Source: Chrysomallon squamiferum
Taxonomy: Eukaryota; Mollusca; Gastropoda; Neomphalida; Peltospiridae
Length of the DNA: 64,000 nucleotides
NCBI GenBank assembly: GCA_012295275.1
Contig: CM022665.1
Location: 41,373,152-41,437,151, forward strand
Direction of reading: 5' to 3'
A model generated the notes under the pieces. That model did not search any database. It saw only the letters and a program-made list of their open reading frames with translations, and was not told where the DNA came from. Numbering within the stretch: the stretch's first letter is position 1; each line of letters opens with the position of its first letter. A program made the translations under genes and the position numbers. Of the stretch, positions 60,147-64,000 are shown one piece after another.

Positions 60147-60720
60147 TGATCATGATTAGAAAAGAATCTAGCCCAGTTTCTGGTTGGATTAGTTCACAGA
60201 ACCAGTTGCAGTTACTCTTCAGGTTAACAGATCATAACTGATTAGAAAAGAACTTAAGTCAAATTTCAGACTGGATCATTTTATAAAATGTGTTAGTAAT
60301 TATGTAGGTTGAACTGATCATAGTTGTGATAAGAAAAGAACTTAGTCCAGTTTCAGTTAAGAAAAGAACCTGGTCCAGTTTCAGATTGGATAATTTTACG
60401 GTAATGTATTATAGTTATTTTTCAGGTTAATGGATTGTAATTTTGATTACAGAATAAAATAGTGCAGTTTCAGAATTGCAAAATATGAATAGTTATGCTT
60501 AATATTGGCCTGGTCATAGTTATGTTTAGAAAAGGAACCTAGGATAGTTTCAGTCTGGATCATTTCACAAAATATGTTAGTAATTCTTTAAGCTGATCTG
60601 ATCATAATGATGATTACAAAGAACCTAGTCCAGTTTCAGGTTGGATCATTTTACAAAAGGTTGTAACACTGATCATAGTGATTATTAAAATCAAACACTG
60701 ATTGTATTATTTTACAAAGT
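60147..60720. repeat. Tandem repeat, about seven units of 75-115 bp
   Basis: Units begin GATCATGATTAGAAAAGAAT (60150), GATCATAACTGATTAGAAAA (60230), GATCATAGTTGTGATAAGAA (60318), ATTGTAATTTTGATTACAGA (60434), GGTCATAGTTATGTTTAGAA (60511), GATCATAATGATGATTACAA (60600) and GATCATAGTGATTATTAAAA (60673). They share CCTAGTCCAGTTTCAG, TGGATCATTTTACAAAA and TGTTAGTAATT. The third unit has an internal duplication of the AAGAAAAGAAC-CAGTTTCAG part. Confidence 0.9.
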
Positions 60721-61990
60721 GTTCTTGCAGCATACACCTGCTGTGTTATTGGTATTTTCGCAATTTCACAATCTACTAACAGATGATTACCCTTGTTCAG
60801 CCTTAGGGAAAACCTTTTATTGACAAACAAAAATGCTGCCACCATAACATAATTTACTTTGTCTCTCTCTCTTGAACAAAAGATCATGCTGTAAATTATG
60901 ATTTTTTTTTTTTTTTTCTCTTCTTTCTTTCACCAGGAATCAAACAGCAGACACAACCATCACGCTTAAGTGGAGTCCTTTCATAAGTGAATTTAACATA
61001 ATTGACTTTTTATTCCATGAAGACACAATTTCAGTCTCACCAAGAACACACTACAAACTGAATAGGTCTGCAGATTATAGATTTCCATGGACAAACAGTC
61101 TGTTGGTAGATTCTGATGATCTTTATTTTTTGCTATCTATATACGTGTGTGTCTCGGTTATATGTGGATCAGCATTAGCGCCACTGGTAAATGACTGCTG
61201 ATACAAATCAGTCATACACATTAGTCGCACACATTTCCTCCTCAAGTATTGATACTTACAGATTTCAATTGATCCTCTGTAACAAACATATAATTATATA
61301 CTATTCATGTCAGTGACACCAAGGACATTAAAAAAAAACAAAAAAAAAAAAAAACAGTTCATGACTTTGTTCTGACACACTTTTAAGTACTCTCTTATGT
61401 AGGATGCATTCTGGTGAGTCTTAATGTATTGTAATTGTTATATATCCACATAAGATTGTGAGAGTAGCTAAATATGAATCATTGAAAGCACTGTTGTAAG
61501 ACTGCAAGAAACTACAGTACATCTATTAGACTGTAAGAAATCATATTACATCTCTTACTGCATTCTGATGGTATAATAATAACTGGCTTAATATGTTGAT
61601 AATATATCAACAAAACCCATTAACGCTTACCAATATTGGTTTATTGCATAGGGATATCAAGCAGAATTTCGATGTCATTGTCAAAAAAAAAAAAAATTAA
61701 AGGTTCTGTTTAGGTGTAGTACTTTAAGATTTTCAAATTCTCAAACAATACTGATCATCACAAATGAAATGAGATGCTGTCAATAATGGAGGTTTTTGCA
61801 CATTTGTCATTTTAAGTATTTGTTTTTCTCATTTTCATTTTTTTTTTTTTTTTTAATACTGCATACTCAGCCTTGAATATTTGTGAGGTATTTCTTGTGG
61901 TTGTATTAAAACAGATCTCAGTATATAATCACTGTCGTTTGTTAATTAATCAAGTTAATGATTATTAAGAGTTGCTGAAATTGGCTCATA
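60721..61990. other. Gene-free interval
   Basis: T run near 60903, mixed DNA around 60940-61320, and A runs near 61330 and 61684. Two short tandem copies of AGACTGCAAGAAACTACAGT / AGACTGTAAGAAATCATATT lie near 61500-61555. No gene recognised. Confidence 0.45.
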
Positions 61991-61999
61991 TCACATTTC

Positions 62000-62700
62000 C
62001 TGATGTTGTCACATTTTGTCAATATTCAAAATGTTATATCGCAAAAAGTAAGCAAGATAACAAAATAATTTGTTGGTTGCTCTGTATTTGTGTTCTAAAG
62101 TTCTGTATAAAAAAAAAAAATAAAAAAAAAAAAAAAAAAAAAAAAATGAAAATAGATATAAATAAAACACAATTGGCTGCCAGTACCTATTATTTATCAC
62201 TACTGTGATATGGATTGCAGTAATGTTGTCTTGGTATTGAACACATATTAATGATCTGTCTATAAAATATATCATTCTGTTAATGGTTTGTTACATAATG
62301 AAATCTAATACAGGCTTTCTTTAAATAAAAAAAAAAAAAAAAAAGATAAGAAAAAAGAAAATTAAATTCTTGATGATTAATTATCATTAATGTGATATGT
62401 ACTATAATTTGGTTGTCTTGGTATTGAACACATTTTAATGATGTATCTACAAAATATGTCATTTTGTTATTGGTTTGTTATATAATGAAATCTAATACAG
62501 GGTTTTTTAAAAAAAAAAAGAAAAAAGAAAAAAAAGATATTCTTGATGATTATTTATTACTACAGTGCTATGGACAATAATTTGATTGTCATTCTACTAA
62601 AGATATTTTAATGATGTATGTATATATGTATGAAATATATCATTTTGTAAATGGTTTGTTGTATATTAATGTTTAAAGTAGAGTTCTCTGAAAAATAAGA
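62000..62700. repeat. Tandem repeat, three to four units of about 175-190 bp
   Basis: Unit leads are TTATCACTACTGTGATATGG (62195), TTATCATTAATGTGATATGT (62380) and TTATTACTACAGTGCTATGG (62554). Each is followed by TTGTCTTGGTATTGAACACA (or a variant), ATGATGTATCTACAAAATAT, CATTTTGTTATTGGTTTGTT, AATGAAATCTAATACAGG and an A-rich tract. A more diverged unit with its own A tract (62110-62147) precedes them. Confidence 0.88.
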
Positions 62701-63769
62701 CTTACTGATGCAGAATTATTATTATTATCATTATTATTATTATTATTATATATACATATATAAAACACATTAAAAAAATATATATATAAAACATATCTTC
62801 AAACTGGAATACATAAAAATATAATTAAAAACTAAAATGACTTTTGTATGTGAATGTTAAAGACAATTTTAAAATAACTGATAAACCTATCTTGCTTTAT
62901 AAATAGCTGAAAGCATAATTTCTCACTGATTTTTTTTAACAATGGAAACATAAACCACAGTGCATCTTTCATAATGCAGAAGAGACACGAGGTATTTATT
63001 TGCAGATTAATTAATGCAAGTGGACTCTGAAGGTATTTAGTTATTTCTTATTTTCTAACCAGCTCTGATGGCTGATTAAGTTGCTACTAAATCATCTGCT
63101 TTAAGGATGATAGCTTGGTAATGGGTTCATATGGTTGCACAGATAAAGAAAGATTCACTGCCATTTGAAGACGTTGTTGTATTCTCCAGTATTTTGGCTC
63201 AGTTAATAAAGAGGGTTGTAGGTTGGTTGTGTGACTTGCCCTAATTAGTTTTGAACAGTGTGGTAGGTGGAGGAAAGCAGAAAACCAGTTTTGGAAAGCA
63301 AGACATTTTTATATTAATGTAAACTGGTCTTATTATCAGTGTCACTGTTATTAATGCCTTCAAGTGGGCTTCTGGTATTGGACAGTGTAGAATGAGGAAG
63401 TGATTTGAACTTGATTTCCTTTTCCTTCCATACTCCATCATGCTTTTTTTTTTTTTTTTTTTTTTTTAAATTTCTTCTTTTTTATTTTCTACTTTGACCC
63501 TCTCTTCTTTGTCACACTTAATTTAATTTTTTTTTAAATTTATTTTTCTCATTGATTCTTTCTCTCCATGTCTCTAACTCTTTTTTTTCTGCTTCTGCCT
63601 CTGAATCGGTGTCTCCTTCTGTCAGTATCTCGGTCTCTATACCGACATCTCTGTTAGTATTTCTGTTTCTGTGTCTCATTCATTGCCTTCCAATTGACTC
63701 AAAATTGTAAAAACACCAAAGAAATATATAAGTGTCTTTACGTCCAGTAATTATTTAAATAATGTAATT
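62701..63769. other. Gene-free interval
   Basis: ATT and TA microsatellites at 62718-62790, a modestly balanced stretch at 62990-63420, a T run near 63445-63468 and a T/C-rich region to 63690. No gene recognised. Confidence 0.45.
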
Positions 63770-64000
63770 GTCCTAGCGGTAACCTCCGAAATACCGTCTA
63801 CATTTGATGAGTGTGTTGTTGAAGTGTGTTAACAAAATGGTGTGATGCAACGGCCGATTGTGTGACACAAGGGCAACGGGGCAAACTTTGAAGGACCCTG
63901 TGGATAATGAAGCAGTGGTGTAAAAGTGAAAAGATTTTGCTGTTACAGCTGACAAATCACTCTCTGATTTATAGCCATGTCTGGGCTATAGACAGTGTGA
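63770..64000. promoter_or_regulatory. Candidate regulatory island at the right edge
   Basis: Balanced, CpG-containing DNA (TCCTAGCGGTAACCTCCG, GCAACGGCCGATTGTGTG, AAGGGCAACGGGGCAAAC) running off the window. No family signature in its 60-codon minus frame. It could be a regulatory element or part of a feature outside. Confidence 0.35.

Overview
The window looks like nuclear DNA from a mollusc. It is very AT-rich, full of simple repeats, and has intron-rich coding sequence with ordinary GT...AG junctions. It also carries several decayed copies of one tRNA-headed SINE whose central core I recall as abundant in gastropod and bivalve genomes. The phylum call therefore rests mainly on recalled repeat similarity and is an inference. 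Nothing looks bacterial, viral or plasmid-like.

Genes. Bases 213-3035 (+) hold six consecutive in-frame exons (221 codons) of CPSF2/CPSF100, the inactive beta-lactamase/beta-CASP subunit of the mRNA 3'-end processing complex. The start lies left of the window, and no later exon is recognisable in the remaining 61 kb. On the minus strand, 24835-23713 is a single-exon class A peptide GPCR of neuropeptide Y/F-receptor type, complete except for one extra base in TM1. Two more minus-strand pieces look like exons of unrecognised genes: a terminal exon at 30112-29906, and a frameshifted coding-like stretch at about 27222-26893 that ends in a strong splice donor.

Non-coding. The rest is intron or intergenic DNA of three kinds: (1) microsatellites and long A/T runs; (2) many separate blocks of decayed local tandem repeats with units of about 25-200 bp (for example 15551-16390, 16840-17880, 19392-20385, 27890-28480, 29500-31120, 39664-40310, 52663-53800, 54790-55230, 60147-60720, 62000-62700); (3) islands of balanced composition without repeats or convincing ORFs, which are candidate conserved regulatory elements (strongest at 35560-36000, 41990-42430 and 47210-47700). 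Several islands that first looked regulatory proved to be old SINE copies.

Layout: 0-3 kb CPSF2 exons; 3-23 kb long AT-rich intron or flank with tandem-repeat blocks; 23.7-24.8 kb GPCR; 25-31 kb the two exon-like minus-strand pieces; 31-64 kb a gene desert with candidate regulatory islands, SINEs and tandem-repeat blocks. The genes show no functional link beyond proximity.
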